Counted from the stretch's first letter, positions 7,864 through 17,436 are shown. The stretch is 64,000 nt of DNA from VAZQ01 sp963756715 (GCA_963756715.1 CAVWOV010000032.1:1-64000); one strand, 5' to 3'. The notes: generated by a model not told the origin, from the sequence alone. Made by a program: numbers and translations.

Positions 7864-9099
7864 ATGACAACCCAGATGGTGCTTCTCGTCGGCGGCAAAA
7901 AGACGGACCGCCACGAGCGCTCGCGCACGATACCGAAGGCACTGCAGCCGGTGGACGGAAAGCCATTTCTTCTCCACGTCATGGAGAATGCCACCCGCTT
8001 CGGCATCACGCGCTTTCTGCTCCTCGCCGGGCATCGCGGCGAGGAGATTCAGGCTGCCATTGCGGGCGCACCGATACCGCATGTCGATATCAATGTGATC
8101 GTCGAACCTGTGCCCCTTGGTACAGGGGGCGCGCTGCGGTTTGCGGCAGAGCACCTCGAGCCGACGTTCCTGATGGCAAACAGCGACAGTTTCTTTGACA
8201 TCAATCTGCTCGACGTCGCGTTGCCGCCGCCATCGCCTGACTGGCTCGGCAAACTCGCGCTACGCCGCCTGCCCGATACGGAGAGGTACGGCGTCGTCAA
8301 CGTGGACGCCGGACGGATTGTCGCCTTCGAACCGCGCGGGAACGGCGGCGAAGGCATCATCGATGGCGGCGTCTACCTCCTTCATCGCGACATCATCGAT
8401 CGGATCGGACCCGGATTGCAGACGCTCGAACAGGACGTATTCCCGCGCACCGCGGCCGAAGGCCGCCTCCACGGTACGATTTACGATGGCGGCTTCATCG
8501 ATATCGGTGCGCCAGCGGCGTTGGACACCGCGCAACACGACATCCCGCGGTTGCGCCGGCGGCCGGCGGCTTTTCTCGATCGTGACGGCGTGCTCAACGT
8601 CGATCACGGCTACATCCATGAATCCAGCCGGTTCGAATGGATTCCCGGCGCTAAGGCTGCAGTGAAGCGGCTCAACGATGCCGGCTACTACACCATCATC
8701 GTCACCAACCAGGGCGGCGTCGCACACGGCCACTACGAGGAGCCGCACATCCACGCGCTGCACGCCTGGATCAATTCCGAACTGCGAACCGTGGGCGCCC
8801 ACATCGACGCGTTCTACCATTGCCCGTATCATCCGGAAGGAAAGATCGAGCCTTACCGGCGCGAGTCGGAAGATCGCAAGCCAGCTCCTGGAATGCTGTT
8901 GCGGGCCGGGCGCGAATGGCCGATCGACTGGGAGCGCAGCTTTCTTATCGGCGACCGAGCGACCGACATGGAGGCCGCGCAGGCCGCAGGCGTGCGCAGC
9001 TATCTGTTCGAGGGTGGTGACCTCACGGAATTTCTCGCGGCTTGCCTGGCGCAGGAACGGCAGGCCGTCGAAACAACACTTACCCGTCCAGTTCCTTGA
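7864..9099 (+). CDS. Nucleotidyltransferase / D,D-heptose 1,7-bisphosphate phosphatase fusion
   Basis: A 411-residue two-domain protein. Residues about 1-225 are an NTP_transferase (Rossmann) domain; about 235-400 are a GmhB-type HAD phosphatase with FLDRDGVLNVDHGY, TNQGGVAHGHY, a CPYHP zinc-loop-like motif, KPAPGML and LIGDRATDMEAA. Such fusions (HddC-GmhB type) serve GDP-D-glycero-heptose or other cell-surface sugar synthesis. Oddly, the nucleotide-binding start reads VLLVGGKKTDRHERSRTIPK, where the usual form is GGxGTRL...PKP. ATG at 7864 fits the family; 7798 and 7705 are in-frame alternatives. The 3' end overlaps the convergent GST gene by 20 bases. Confidence 0.82.
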   Translation: MTTQMVLLVGGKKTDRHERSRTIPKALQPVDGKPFLLHVMENATRFGITRFLLLAGHRGEEIQAAIAGAPIPHVDINVIVEPVPLGTGGALRFAAEHLEPTFLMANSDSFFDINLLDVALPPPSPDWLGKLALRRLPDTERYGVVNVDAGRIVAFEPRGNGGEGIIDGGVYLLHRDIIDRIGPGLQTLEQDVFPRTAAEGRLHGTIYDGGFIDIGAPAALDTAQHDIPRLRRRPAAFLDRDGVLNVDHGYIHESSRFEWIPGAKAAVKRLNDAGYYTIIVTNQGGVAHGHYEEPHIHALHAWINSELRTVGAHIDAFYHCPYHPEGKIEPYRRESEDRKPAPGMLLRAGREWPIDWERSFLIGDRATDMEAAQAAGVRSYLFEGGDLTEFLAACLAQERQAVETTLTRPVP

Positions 9100-9787
9100 A
9101 GTAACGATAGATGCCCCACTGGCTGAACGGAATCCGCCGGTTCGACGCTAGATAAGCCGCGATGCGCGGCCGCTTCGCCACCCGGTCATGCAGCGCGATC
9201 ACCCGCGGCACCTTCTTTTCGAACCGCCTCATCCGCCTCGGAAACGCGTAGCGCAACCCTTCGACAATCTGAAACAGGCTCAGATCGACGTAGCAGAGTC
9301 TGCGGCCGAGCAGATATGGCCCGCCACTCTTGCCCAGCACGCGCTCGAAATAGCCGAGGAACTTCGGCATACGATATTTCCAGAAATCCGCCGTGCGGCG
9401 CTTGGCGGATGGGATCTGCTCTTCATAGTAGAGCCAGCTCGTCACCGGATGATGGGTGTCGTGAATCTCCACCACAATGTCGGTGATGGTGAGCTGCAAC
9501 TGATGTGCCCAAAGCCGCCCGGCGTCGTCCTTGGGAGCAAGGCCGTGCCGGGCCCCGAGGTAAAGCAGGATGTTGGCGGTCTGCGCTATCAGCCGCTTGC
9601 CCGCCTTCAGCACCGGGGGTGCAAACGGCGGATGTGTTTCACTCTTGCGCGCAAGCAGCCGCTCGATCGGTGCACGGCCGCGCTTGCGGCCGACATCGAC
9701 ATACTCCGTGCCCGCCTCTTCGAGCGCGAGGCGAACAAATTCGCCGCGCCCCTGCACTGTCGGCCAATAGTAAAGTTCGTAGCGCAT
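9080..9787 (-). CDS. Glutathione S-transferase-like protein
   Basis: A 235-residue protein: an N-terminal thioredoxin-like domain (RYELYYWPTVQGRGEFVRLA, the Y/W-rich start of sigma/beta GSTs, with a QTANILLYLG glutathione-binding segment) and a C-terminal helical domain with DLSLFQIVEGLRYAFP. Start at 9787 (MRYELYYW) fits the family better than 9811. It is cytoplasmic. It lies about 30 bases upstream of the amidohydrolase stop on the same strand, but the order is amidohydrolase first, then GST, so co-transcription is possible. The substrate is unknown. Confidence 0.82.
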   Translation of the reverse strand: MRYELYYWPTVQGRGEFVRLALEEAGTEYVDVGRKRGRAPIERLLARKSETHPPFAPPVLKAGKRLIAQTANILLYLGARHGLAPKDDAGRLWAHQLQLTITDIVVEIHDTHHPVTSWLYYEEQIPSAKRRTADFWKYRMPKFLGYFERVLGKSGGPYLLGRRLCYVDLSLFQIVEGLRYAFPRRMRRFEKKVPRVIALHDRVAKRPRIAAYLASNRRIPFSQWGIYRYFKELDG

Positions 9788-9818
9788 GCCGAGACTCCCG
9801 CGCCACAGCAAACGGCGC

Positions 9819-10889
9819 TCAGCCTTTCAGGCGTGGTATCAGCCGTTTCGTGTTGCCGCTGCCGATAGCTTGAATATCGGCCGCCGACAGGCCGAGCTTG
9901 TCGAGGTTCTTGAATTGATCGAGGGGGAAATACGGGTAGTCGGTGCCATAGGTGATCTGCGACACCGGTACAAGCTTCATCAGCGCCGCCATCGCCGGTA
10001 CGGAGGTGGCATTGGCGGTGTCGTAATGTAGTCGCGCTAGCTCGGCGAAGATGCCATCCGGCGCAAATTCCTTCGCCTTTGGATTCTTGCCATAGAACGA
10101 ATCGATCCGTCCCGCCATCATCGGCATGGTGCCGCCAGCGTGGGAGAATATCCACTTGATGTCGCGATACCGGGCGAACGATCCGCTGAGCAGCAGGCTG
10201 GTTATGGTACGCGTGGTGTCGTGCGGCACTTCGATTACTGCCGGGAATGTACCGACGCTAAGGCGGCCACAACAGGCCGCCACCAGCGGATGCACGTAGA
10301 CCACCGCCTTGCGGCGGTTGAGCTCCTCCAAAATCGGCTTGTACATGGCGTTGCCAAGCCACTTGTCACCGTAATTGGTTTGCAGGTTGATCCCGTCCGC
10401 CTTGATCTCATCGAAGGCGTGCGCGATTTCCTTGAGCGTCACATCCACGTTCAACATCGATAAGGGCGCAAACACGCCAAAGCGGCCCGGGTGATCCTGC
10501 CTCATCTTGGCGGCAAACTCCTGGCCTTCGGTCGCGGCTTTGTGCGCAACCTCCGGACCACCGTCGAACCAGAGGCCCGGCGTGGAGGCGAACGACATCA
10601 CTGACGTCTGGACTCCATTCTGGTCCATAAGTTCGAGCAGCTTCGACACGCTCCAGCTATCGACGCCAGCGTTCGGGGGAATCTTCCGCGCGTTCTCGAA
10701 GTCGTGCTGCATCTTGAGATATTGCGGCGGATACATGTGGCTGTGCGTATCAATCAGGGTCTTGGCCGGCTGAGCGCGCACCGCCGGGACGGGCAACATC
10801 GCGGTGACCGCGGCCGCGCTCGCTCCAGCGAGAAACCGGCGGCGCGACGGGTTTCCGAAATCGCAATCAGGACAGTTGTGAAACAGCAT
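9819..10889 (-). CDS. Tat-exported amidohydrolase (ACMSD-like, amidohydrolase-2 family)
   Basis: A 356-residue protein. ATG at 10889 follows GGAGGACGACC. The N-terminus has MLFHNCPDCDFGNPSRRRFL, that is a Cys pair followed by a twin-arginine RRRF motif and a hydrophobic Ala-rich stretch ending VRAQ. The mature TIM barrel has the metal motif IDTHSHMYPP, FSHAGGTMPMM and TYGTDYPYFP, as in metal-dependent decarboxylases and hydrolases. It is a paralogue of the gene at 11655-12761; the two flank a SET gene. The substrate is unknown; aromatic or amino-carboxylate decarboxylation is the family trend. Confidence 0.85.
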   Translation of the reverse strand: MLFHNCPDCDFGNPSRRRFLAGASAAAVTAMLPVPAVRAQPAKTLIDTHSHMYPPQYLKMQHDFENARKIPPNAGVDSWSVSKLLELMDQNGVQTSVMSFASTPGLWFDGGPEVAHKAATEGQEFAAKMRQDHPGRFGVFAPLSMLNVDVTLKEIAHAFDEIKADGINLQTNYGDKWLGNAMYKPILEELNRRKAVVYVHPLVAACCGRLSVGTFPAVIEVPHDTTRTITSLLLSGSFARYRDIKWIFSHAGGTMPMMAGRIDSFYGKNPKAKEFAPDGIFAELARLHYDTANATSVPAMAALMKLVPVSQITYGTDYPYFPLDQFKNLDKLGLSAADIQAIGSGNTKRLIPRLKG

Positions 10890-11161
10890 GGTCGTCCTCC
10901 CTGACATTCTTTTCTGAAAACTCTCAAGTCGAATACTCTTGCGCTTTTCCGTCGTCTCAACAAGATCATTTGGCGGCGCGTCGCTGGACCGCGAAATATT
11001 TAGAAAATGCCGCAGCAGATGCTCGGACAGCGTTCCAGACGCGACATGGTGTCGGCTCAACCAAGCGCTTTGATAGGAGGCCGGGATCGCTTCGTTACTC
11101 CTGTGGAGACTTGACTATCGACCATTTGAAAGTTCGCAAATCCACGTGTAATTCAGACAGG

Positions 11162-11662
11162 ATGCCACGCAAGAAATCTTTCCGTGTCGGCCGCTCACGC
11201 ACCGGTCTCGGTCTCTTCGCCACCGAACCGATCAAGAAGAAGGACTTTATCGTCGAGTACAAAGGTCCCCGCCTCAACAATGAAAAAGCGGATAAGCTGG
11301 AGGCGCGCGGCAGCCGTTACCTCTACGAGATCAACAGCCGCTGGACCATCGACGGCTCAGGCCGCAAGAACCTCGGCCGCTATGCCAACCACTCGTGCCG
11401 GCCGAACGCCGACTCCCACCAACTCCGAGGCAAGGTCTTCCTGCGTGCGATCAAGGCGATCAAACCGGGACAAGAAATCACCTGGAACTACGGCCGCGAC
11501 TATTTCTTGAACGTCATCACGCCGCGCGGATGCAAATGCGATAAATGCCGGGAAAAGCGCAATGCGGCGCGCCGGGCCAAGGCGCTGGCCGCAAAGCGGC
11601 CGCAAAGCGCGCCGCCAAAGGCTAGATCAGCAGCCACCCCGGACAGGTGGACAGCTAGGTAG
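11162..11662 (+). CDS. SET-domain protein lysine methyltransferase-like, copy 1
   Basis: A 166-residue protein. It has the SET signatures RTGLGLFATEPIKKKDFIVE, GRYANHSCRPNADSHQ and GQEITWNYGRDYF, and a post-SET cysteine cluster GCKCDKC. A basic Lys/Arg/Ala tail (about 135-166) resembles DNA- or RNA-binding tails. SAM-dependent lysine methylation is the family reaction; the bacterial target is unknown. Start ATG at 11162 is chosen because the second copy also begins MPRK. The 3' end overlaps the convergent amidohydrolase gene by eight bases. A paralogue lies at 16278. Confidence 0.85.
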   Translation: MPRKKSFRVGRSRTGLGLFATEPIKKKDFIVEYKGPRLNNEKADKLEARGSRYLYEINSRWTIDGSGRKNLGRYANHSCRPNADSHQLRGKVFLRAIKAIKPGQEITWNYGRDYFLNVITPRGCKCDKCREKRNAARRAKALAAKRPQSAPPKARSAATPDRWTAR

Positions 11663-12761
11663 TCTTGAGCCGCGGAACCAGCCGAAGCGCGTTCTCGCGC
11701 TCGACCGCCTTGAGGTCGGCGCCTTTGAAGAAAGCGGTGACGCCCTTGGTGTGATCGGCGGCCGTGCGGTAGGGAAAATCCGTGCCGTAGACGATCTGCG
11801 AGGCCGAGACCAGTTCGTTGAGCGCGTGCAAGGTCACCGCACCCGAGATCGCGGCGGTGTCGTAATAGAAGCGCTTCAACTCAGCATTCATCGTATCGCG
11901 GCTGATCTTGCCACGGTATGGCGGCGTGTTCACCAGTTGCCACTGGAAGCGTTCGGCGAATGCTGTGAGTGCGCCACCACCGTGCGACCAAATCCAGTTG
12001 ATATCCTTGTACTTCTGCGATGTGCCACTGAGAATCAGGCTGGCAATCGTGCGCGTGGTGTCGGCGCCGAATTCAATGACATAGTCGGGCACGCCCTGCA
12101 CCAGATTTGCACAGCAATTGGCGGTGGTCGGGTGGGTATAGACCGTGGCCTTGCGGCGATTAAGTTCCTCCCAGACCGGCGCGAAATGAGGGTGTCCCAG
12201 CCATTTGTCCTGGTAGCTGGTCATCGTGCCGATGCCGTCGACCTTCAACGTATCGAAGGCGTAAGCAATCTCCTTCAGGCTCTCGTCGATATGCGGCAAC
12301 GGCAGCGTCGCCCACACACCAAAGCGGCCGGGATGATCGACCATCATTTTCTTGGCGTATTCGTTTGACTCGCGTGCGACGCGAACCGCAACCGCTTTGC
12401 CAAGCGGCGTCACCTGCGGCGTGGTCGGCGAGGTCATCGAGGTCGCGACGCCGCCTTTGTCCATGTCCTCGATCGTCTTCTGGATCGACCAGTTCTTCAA
12501 CGGGAAATCGCTGCGGCCGATGACCTCCATCGCGGCGAACCAGGTCGGCGGCACAATGTGGTGATGGACATCGATACGGTGGGGTTTGGCCTGCGCCAGC
12601 GCGTTAGAAAGGCCGAGCACGGACGGTGCGGTCACGGCACCGAACGCCGCCGTACCGTTGGCCAGGAAGGTGCGCCGGTCAATGGCCGTGGTCCTGAGCG
12701 GGCCGGACGTGGCGCAGCACGCACAATCGCGCGCCAACGCGCGCCCCTTGAAGTGGAACAT
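11655..12761 (-). CDS. Tat-exported amidohydrolase (ACMSD-like), paralogue of 9819-10889
   Basis: A 368-residue protein. GGGAGGACAAGCG precedes ATG at 12761. The N-terminus is long: MFHFKGRALARDCACCATSG, then the twin-arginine IDRRTFLANG and a hydrophobic core ending NALAQ. The TIM-barrel metal motifs are IDVHHHIVPPTW, WSHGGGALTAFAE and VYGTDFPYRT. It shares a domain plan with the copy at 9.8 kb and an N-terminal cysteine cluster (CACC) before the Tat motif. It is periplasmic if exported. The substrate is not readable. Confidence 0.85.
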   Translation of the reverse strand: MFHFKGRALARDCACCATSGPLRTTAIDRRTFLANGTAAFGAVTAPSVLGLSNALAQAKPHRIDVHHHIVPPTWFAAMEVIGRSDFPLKNWSIQKTIEDMDKGGVATSMTSPTTPQVTPLGKAVAVRVARESNEYAKKMMVDHPGRFGVWATLPLPHIDESLKEIAYAFDTLKVDGIGTMTSYQDKWLGHPHFAPVWEELNRRKATVYTHPTTANCCANLVQGVPDYVIEFGADTTRTIASLILSGTSQKYKDINWIWSHGGGALTAFAERFQWQLVNTPPYRGKISRDTMNAELKRFYYDTAAISGAVTLHALNELVSASQIVYGTDFPYRTAADHTKGVTAFFKGADLKAVERENALRLVPRLKTT

Positions 12762-12884
12762 CGCTTGTCCTCCCTTGGACGATTATCGGCCGGCCGCTGG
12801 CCGCCCGCTTGGAGAACAGGTTGGCTTGCAATTCCCCGGCGGGTCAAGCGTCAGGACGCCTCACGTCCCACCGGCGGATGCGAC

Positions 12885-14184
12885 TTACACCGCCTGGAGG
12901 AGACGCGTCGGGCCATCAACCGGAACCATACGTTCGCCGATCACGCAATTTCGCCCGGCGGCCTTGGCCTGATAGAGGCGCTGGTCGGCGATGGCGAACA
13001 GCCCGTCGTAGTCGGCGGCGTCCTGCGCACAGGTCGCGATCCCCACGCTCACGCTGACGCGTGCGTTACCGTCCCCGCTTGACGCGATCGCGCGCCGGAT
13101 GCGTTCGCCGAGCGCAAGCGCGGGCGATGCCGCCATATTGTCGCAGATCACGACAAATTCCTCGCCACCGAAGCGAAAAACAAGGTCTTCCGCGCGCACC
13201 GTCGTCATGATAGTCGCGGCAATGCGCTTGAGTACGTCGTCGCCGGCGGCATGACCAAAGCGGTCGTTGAAGCTCTTGAAGTGATCGATGTCGACGAGGA
13301 GGAGACTGACCTGACGACCGGCGAGCGCGGCATCGTCGATGATATGGCGACCCGTGCGCCTCGAGCCGGCCGCGATCGAAGCGCACCGGTCAACGCATCC
13401 CGGCCGGTGCGCGCAAGCAGCGCTTCATAGCGTTCGCGATAGGTGAGCGTGTCGAATACGTCAGCGACGCGGAGCGTACGCTGCGACCGACGCCATCGGG
13501 CGTTCGAGCCAGCGCAGGTAGACCGTCGCAAGCACGCTGTAGAGCGCAACCGCACCCATTTTCGCGACCCACCCGCCGAACAGCACGGACAGGTTCGCGC
13601 CGGTCAGCATGCGCAGCCCGGCGTAGAACATCAGTTGGTCGAAGGTCAGCACCGCGGCGCCGGCGAGCACCAGACGCACCAATATCCGGTTGCCGAGCCA
13701 GGCACGCGAGCGCTCGTAGACCAGGATGATGAAGATGCAATCGAAGAACAGGATTGCGGTGCCCCAGACCATTAGCGCGCCGATCTCGTCGAGGAATCCG
13801 AGATCGACGGCGCGGTCGGGGGCGAGCGCGAGAAAACGAATGGTTGCGCAGCACGAACACCAGCAGAAACAGCAGCAGATTGCCGATCAGCAGCCCGTAG
13901 ATCGGCTGGCGCACGACCACGGCATCTTCGCGAATGTAGACCAGCAGCAGCAGCATCAGCTTGCCGGTGAACAGCACCGTCGAGCCCGGCGAAGTCACGA
14001 CGCCCAGCGGCAGCGCGACATAGAAGGTGCTGGCGAGATAGGTTTCCAGGAAGTGCATGACGCCGAGCGCGCAGAAGAAGGCGCCGATGCCCAGGCGCGA
14101 ACGCGCGCGGAACAGCGCCGCCAGCACCGCGAAGTAGACGACGGCGTCGCCGGTCAGCAAAAGCAGGTTCTTGAATTCGGCCAT
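12885..14184 (-). pseudogene. Membrane diguanylate cyclase (GGDEF), four apparent frameshifts
   Basis: The start MAEFKNLLLLTGDAVVYFAV (14184) leads into about six membrane segments. After a shift near 13834 the membrane part continues (MVWGTAILFFDCIFIILVYE). Further shifts near 13472, 13380 and 13352 reach the catalytic domain: SLLLVDIDHFKSFNDRFGHA, FRFGGEEFVVICD (GGEEF active site) and SVSVGIATCAQDAAD. Each shift is explained by one extra base, so an intact cyclase of about 430 residues may exist in the cell. It would make cyclic di-GMP from two GTP. Four defects make this the most damaged non-IS gene in the window. Confidence 0.75.
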
Positions 14185-14414
14185 CGGAAAATCTCGTCGT
14201 GCCGCTCCGCCCCATAATCCTGGGGACGCACACCAAGTGAGCGGCGGTATTGGTTTAAGACCGAAGCGTTAAAAAATCGGCCAATCGGTTGACCTCCTTC
14301 ATCGCCAGGGAAGCCGCAGAAGCACCGGTGAGGCTTGTGATATCCGCCTCAATCGGGCACTGAAGCCAAAAGCGCCGACGTCCCAACGAGGACATCGGTC
14401 CGGAGGACAACGCC

Positions 14415-15552
14415 ATGAAACGCAGCACGGACCGCATCCTCACGACGCACACCGGCAGCCTGCCGCGTCCTCCGCGCGTGGTCGAACTCATGCTGGAGGA
14501 ATGGAAATCGCCGGGGCCGAAGAAGGCCGCCCTGGCGGAAGCGGTCGCCAGCGCCGTGGCCGAGGCGGTCGAGAAGCAGGTCGCCAACGGCATCGACGTG
14601 ATCAACGACGGCGAACAGGGACGTCCCGACTACACCGTCCACGTGAAGGCCCGCCTGACCGGCTTCGAGGGCCCGAGCGCCACACCGCTCGGCACGGGCG
14701 AACCCGAGTTTCCCGAATTGGCGCAAATCCTGCTGCAGTTCGCCTCGCCGTTTCAGCACCGGCCGGCTTGTTCGGGGCCCGTCAGCCTGGCGGGATTTTC
14801 CGGCCACCGAAGCCGATATCGCCCAGGCCAAGCGGGCGATGGCCGGCGCCAAGGCGGAGGAGTGCTTTTTCACCTCGCCCTCGCCCGGGCAGATCGCCCG
14901 CTATCTTAAGAACCGCTACTACAAGACCGAAGAGGAATATCTGTTCACGCTGGCCGACGTGATGGCGCGTGAATACCGCGCCATCGTGGACGCAGGCTTC
15001 GTGCTGCAACTCGACTGCCCCGACCTCGCGATCTCGCACCACATGGTCTATCCGCACCTCAGCCTTGCGGACTATCGCAAGATCATTACGGCGAATGTCG
15101 AGGCGCTCAATCACGCGGTCAGGGACATCCCGCCCGACCGCATGCGCATGCATATCTGCTGGGGCTCGACGCTCGGCCCGCACCACACCGATGTGCCGAT
15201 CAAGGACATCGTCGACATCGTGCTCAAGGGACGCCCGCAGGCGGTCTCATTCCCCGGCGCCAACCCGCGCCACGGCCACGAGTGGAAAGTCTGGAAGGAC
15301 GTGAAGCTCGACGGCAAGATCATCATTCCGGGCGTGATCAATTCGACCTCGAACTTTGTCGAGCATCCCGAGCTGGTGGCGGATCGCATCGTGCAATACG
15401 CCGGCGTCGTGGGGCGTGAAAATGTCATTGCCGGCGTCGATTGCGGTTTCGGCACCTTTGCGGGCCGCCTGCAGGTCGACACCAAGATCGTCTGGATGAA
15501 GCTTGCTGCGCTCAGTGAGGGGGCGCAACTGGCCTCCAAGCAATTGTGGTAA
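14415..15552 (+). CDS. MetE-C-like (cobalamin-independent methionine synthase II) protein, one frameshift
   Basis: It starts MKRSTDRILTTHTGSLPRPP, typical of the short MetE-like proteins (about 370-380 residues) that consist only of a C-terminal-type barrel. The second part contains FVLQLDCPDLAISHH, HICWGSTLGPHH and VIAGVDCGFGTF, where His and Cys are expected zinc ligands. The two frames join if one base of CC at 14786-14787 is dropped. GGAGGACAACGCC precedes the ATG. The family includes methyltransferases acting on thiols and also epoxyalkane:CoM transferase-like members, so methionine synthesis is only one option. Confidence 0.8.
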
Positions 15553-15692
15553 TTGTTGCGCGACGCCAGGACCGCGCCCGCGAAAGGAAAGGCTTGCGAA
15601 GCGCTATCGCAGACCCGCGACGACCTTGACATCCCGGTCCCCTGCTGGCGTCGTTCACCGAGCACTTGCGCGGCATCACAAGGAGAGTCCGA

Positions 15693-16256
15693 ATGGCCAA
15701 GGTCTGCGATTGCTTTCCCGAGCTCAAGGCGACCACGGACGCGCGTGAGAGCCGCTATCGTGCGCGCCCGGACAAGGCCGCGCCGGAAGGGCCGCAGAGC
15801 ATGGTCGAGGTCAAGGTGACGTCGATCGGCCAGCTCAACGAACTGGTCGAAACCAAGAAGAGCGGCCATAAATTCATCATCAGCGAGCCGGTGCATGTCG
15901 GCGGGCAGAACTGCGCGCCGACGCCGCTCGAATTCCTGCTGTCGGGCGCGGTCGGCTGCTACGCGGCGGTGTTCGCGTTCTACGCCGCGAAGATGGGCGT
16001 CAGCTACGACCGGTTCGAGGCGGTCGCGCGCACCAATTTCGACGTGCGCGGCCACATGATGCCCGACGCGCCGCCGTCCGGCTTCCAGAACGTGACGATC
16101 GAGATCAGCGTCGAGAGCGAGGCGCCGGAGGAGAAACTTAAGGAGGTCGAGCGACTCGCGCTCGCCGGCTGCCCCGGCATCGCCACCCTGCGCGATCCCG
16201 TAACGGTCCAGTCGCAGCTAAGGGTAACGCGCGCGCCGGCCGAGAAGGCGGCCTAG
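15693..16256 (+). CDS. OsmC/Ohr-family protein
   Basis: A 187-residue protein. The OsmC core includes QNCAPTPLEFLLSGAVGCYA with one redox cysteine and LALAGCPGIATLRDP with the second, the pair used for organic peroxide reduction. An N-terminal extension of about 40 residues begins MAKVCDCFPELKATTDARES and carries an additional CxC. AAGGAGAGTCCGA precedes the ATG. It is cytoplasmic. It follows the MetE-like gene and precedes a SET gene by 21 bases on the same strand, so a small operon is possible. The function in thiol or peroxide defence is inferred from the family. Confidence 0.83.
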   Translation: MAKVCDCFPELKATTDARESRYRARPDKAAPEGPQSMVEVKVTSIGQLNELVETKKSGHKFIISEPVHVGGQNCAPTPLEFLLSGAVGCYAAVFAFYAAKMGVSYDRFEAVARTNFDVRGHMMPDAPPSGFQNVTIEISVESEAPEEKLKEVERLALAGCPGIATLRDPVTVQSQLRVTRAPAEKAA

Positions 16257-16277
16257 CGGCCGCAGATCCGCCTCCCC

Positions 16278-16706
16278 ATGCCGCGCAAACCGCCGCGCAA
16301 GTCTGGCAACAAGCCTTACCGGGTCGGCCGCGCGCCAAGCGGGCTCGGCCTGTTTGCCACCATGCCGATCAAGAAGGGCGCATTCATCATCGATTACAGG
16401 GGGGTCCGCATCACGCACGCGGAGGCGGCGCGTCGGGAAGCACGCGGCCGGCGTTACATCTTCGAGATCAACAGCCGCTGGAGCATCGACGGCTCGAACC
16501 GCCGCAACATCGCCCGCTATGCCAATCATTCATGCCGGCCGAACGCGGAAAGCGCCTTGGTGAAGGGCAAGCTGATCTTTCGCGCCATCAAGGCGATCGA
16601 GCCGGATGAGGAAATCACCTTCGATTACGGGGAGGAGTATTTCGATCTCTTCATCAAGCCAATCGGCTGTCGGTGCAACAAGTGTATGGGTCGCCCAAGA
16701 AGCTGA
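16278..16706 (+). CDS. SET-domain protein lysine methyltransferase-like, copy 2
   Basis: A 142-residue protein. SET motifs are PSGLGLFATMPIKKGAFIID, ARYANHSCRPNAES and DEEITFDYGEEYFDLFIKP, followed by post-SET GCRCNKC. It aligns end to end with copy 1 at 11162 (shared VGR, EARG-RY, EINSRW-IDGS and RAIKAI blocks) but lacks the long basic tail. It starts 21 bases after the OsmC stop. Bacterial SET proteins of this small type are known in rhizobia; targets are unknown. Confidence 0.85.
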   Translation: MPRKPPRKSGNKPYRVGRAPSGLGLFATMPIKKGAFIIDYRGVRITHAEAARREARGRRYIFEINSRWSIDGSNRRNIARYANHSCRPNAESALVKGKLIFRAIKAIEPDEEITFDYGEEYFDLFIKPIGCRCNKCMGRPRS

Positions 16707-16823
16707 AGAAGAAGCTGAAGAACAAGTGGACAATGCCACCACGGCGTTGCGGCAGGACGGCCATCAGCTTGCGCGGCACGACGTCAGTTGGCACGATCGT
16801 CGCGGCAATGGAGGATTGTTGAC

Positions 16824-17096
16824 ATGTCACTCGATCCGGCCGTGACCTTCCTGCTTCTGCTCGTCATCGGCGTCGTCGCCGGGCTGCTGTTCGACCGGTT
16901 CCTGGGGCCTGGCTGGATCAAGCGGCAGGTGTCGGGCGCGACCCCGATCATGCTCACGAGTGCGATCGTCGGCGTAGCGGGATCGTTCGTCGGATTCCAC
17001 CTTGCCGGCCTGTTGTCGGTCGCCGGCTATGGCGCGCTCGTCGGCGCGATCATTGGCGCCATCGTTCTCCTCTACGTCTGGCGCATGGTGAAGTGA
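16824..17096 (+). CDS. GlsB/YeaQ/YmgE-family small membrane protein
   Basis: A 90-residue protein with three hydrophobic segments (about 8-23, 38-60, 66-86), including the glycine-rich GALVGAIIGAIVLLYVWRMV end. This is typical of the transglycosylase-associated/YeaQ family of stress-induced inner-membrane proteins. GGAGGATTGTTGAC precedes the ATG. The molecular role is not known for the family. It is convergent with the next small membrane gene, with six bases between the stops. Confidence 0.8.
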   Translation: MSLDPAVTFLLLLVIGVVAGLLFDRFLGPGWIKRQVSGATPIMLTSAIVGVAGSFVGFHLAGLLSVAGYGALVGAIIGAIVLLYVWRMVK

Positions 17097-17102
17097 GGTT
17101 CG

Positions 17103-17318
17103 TCAACGCCCAGACGTATCGATCGGCGCGCAATTGCGCCGGCCCTGTCCCACGCAATTGTCGATCTGTCGTTGCTCGATCATCGCATTGACGAGCCATA
17201 TCCCGGCACCCACCACGAACACGAAGAACGTCACCAGGAAGATATTGGTAACCCAGCGGTCGCGCTCCTCCTCGCCGCCGTCGGCTTCGGATTTCTTGGA
17301 CTGGATCGGCTCATCCAT
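17103..17318 (-). CDS. Small single-pass membrane protein, unrecognised
   Basis: A 71-residue protein: a charged N-terminus (MDEPIQSKKSEADGGEEERD), one membrane span (TNIFLVTFFVFVVGAGIWLV), then a short tail with two cysteines (NCVGQGRRNC). ATG at 17318 is preferred to 17372. No family is recognised. The convergent neighbour also encodes a small membrane protein. Confidence 0.6.
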   Translation of the reverse strand: MDEPIQSKKSEADGGEEERDRWVTNIFLVTFFVFVVGAGIWLVNAMIEQRQIDNCVGQGRRNCAPIDTSGR

Positions 17319-17436
17319 GGCGTACCCCTTAGGGCGCAAATGGGACGGCGCAATGGCACCTTGACGCGGCACGCCGCACGATGCGCAACGGCGCCGGCGA
17401 TGATATTGCGCTCACATACACAGGTAAGCGAAGCTG

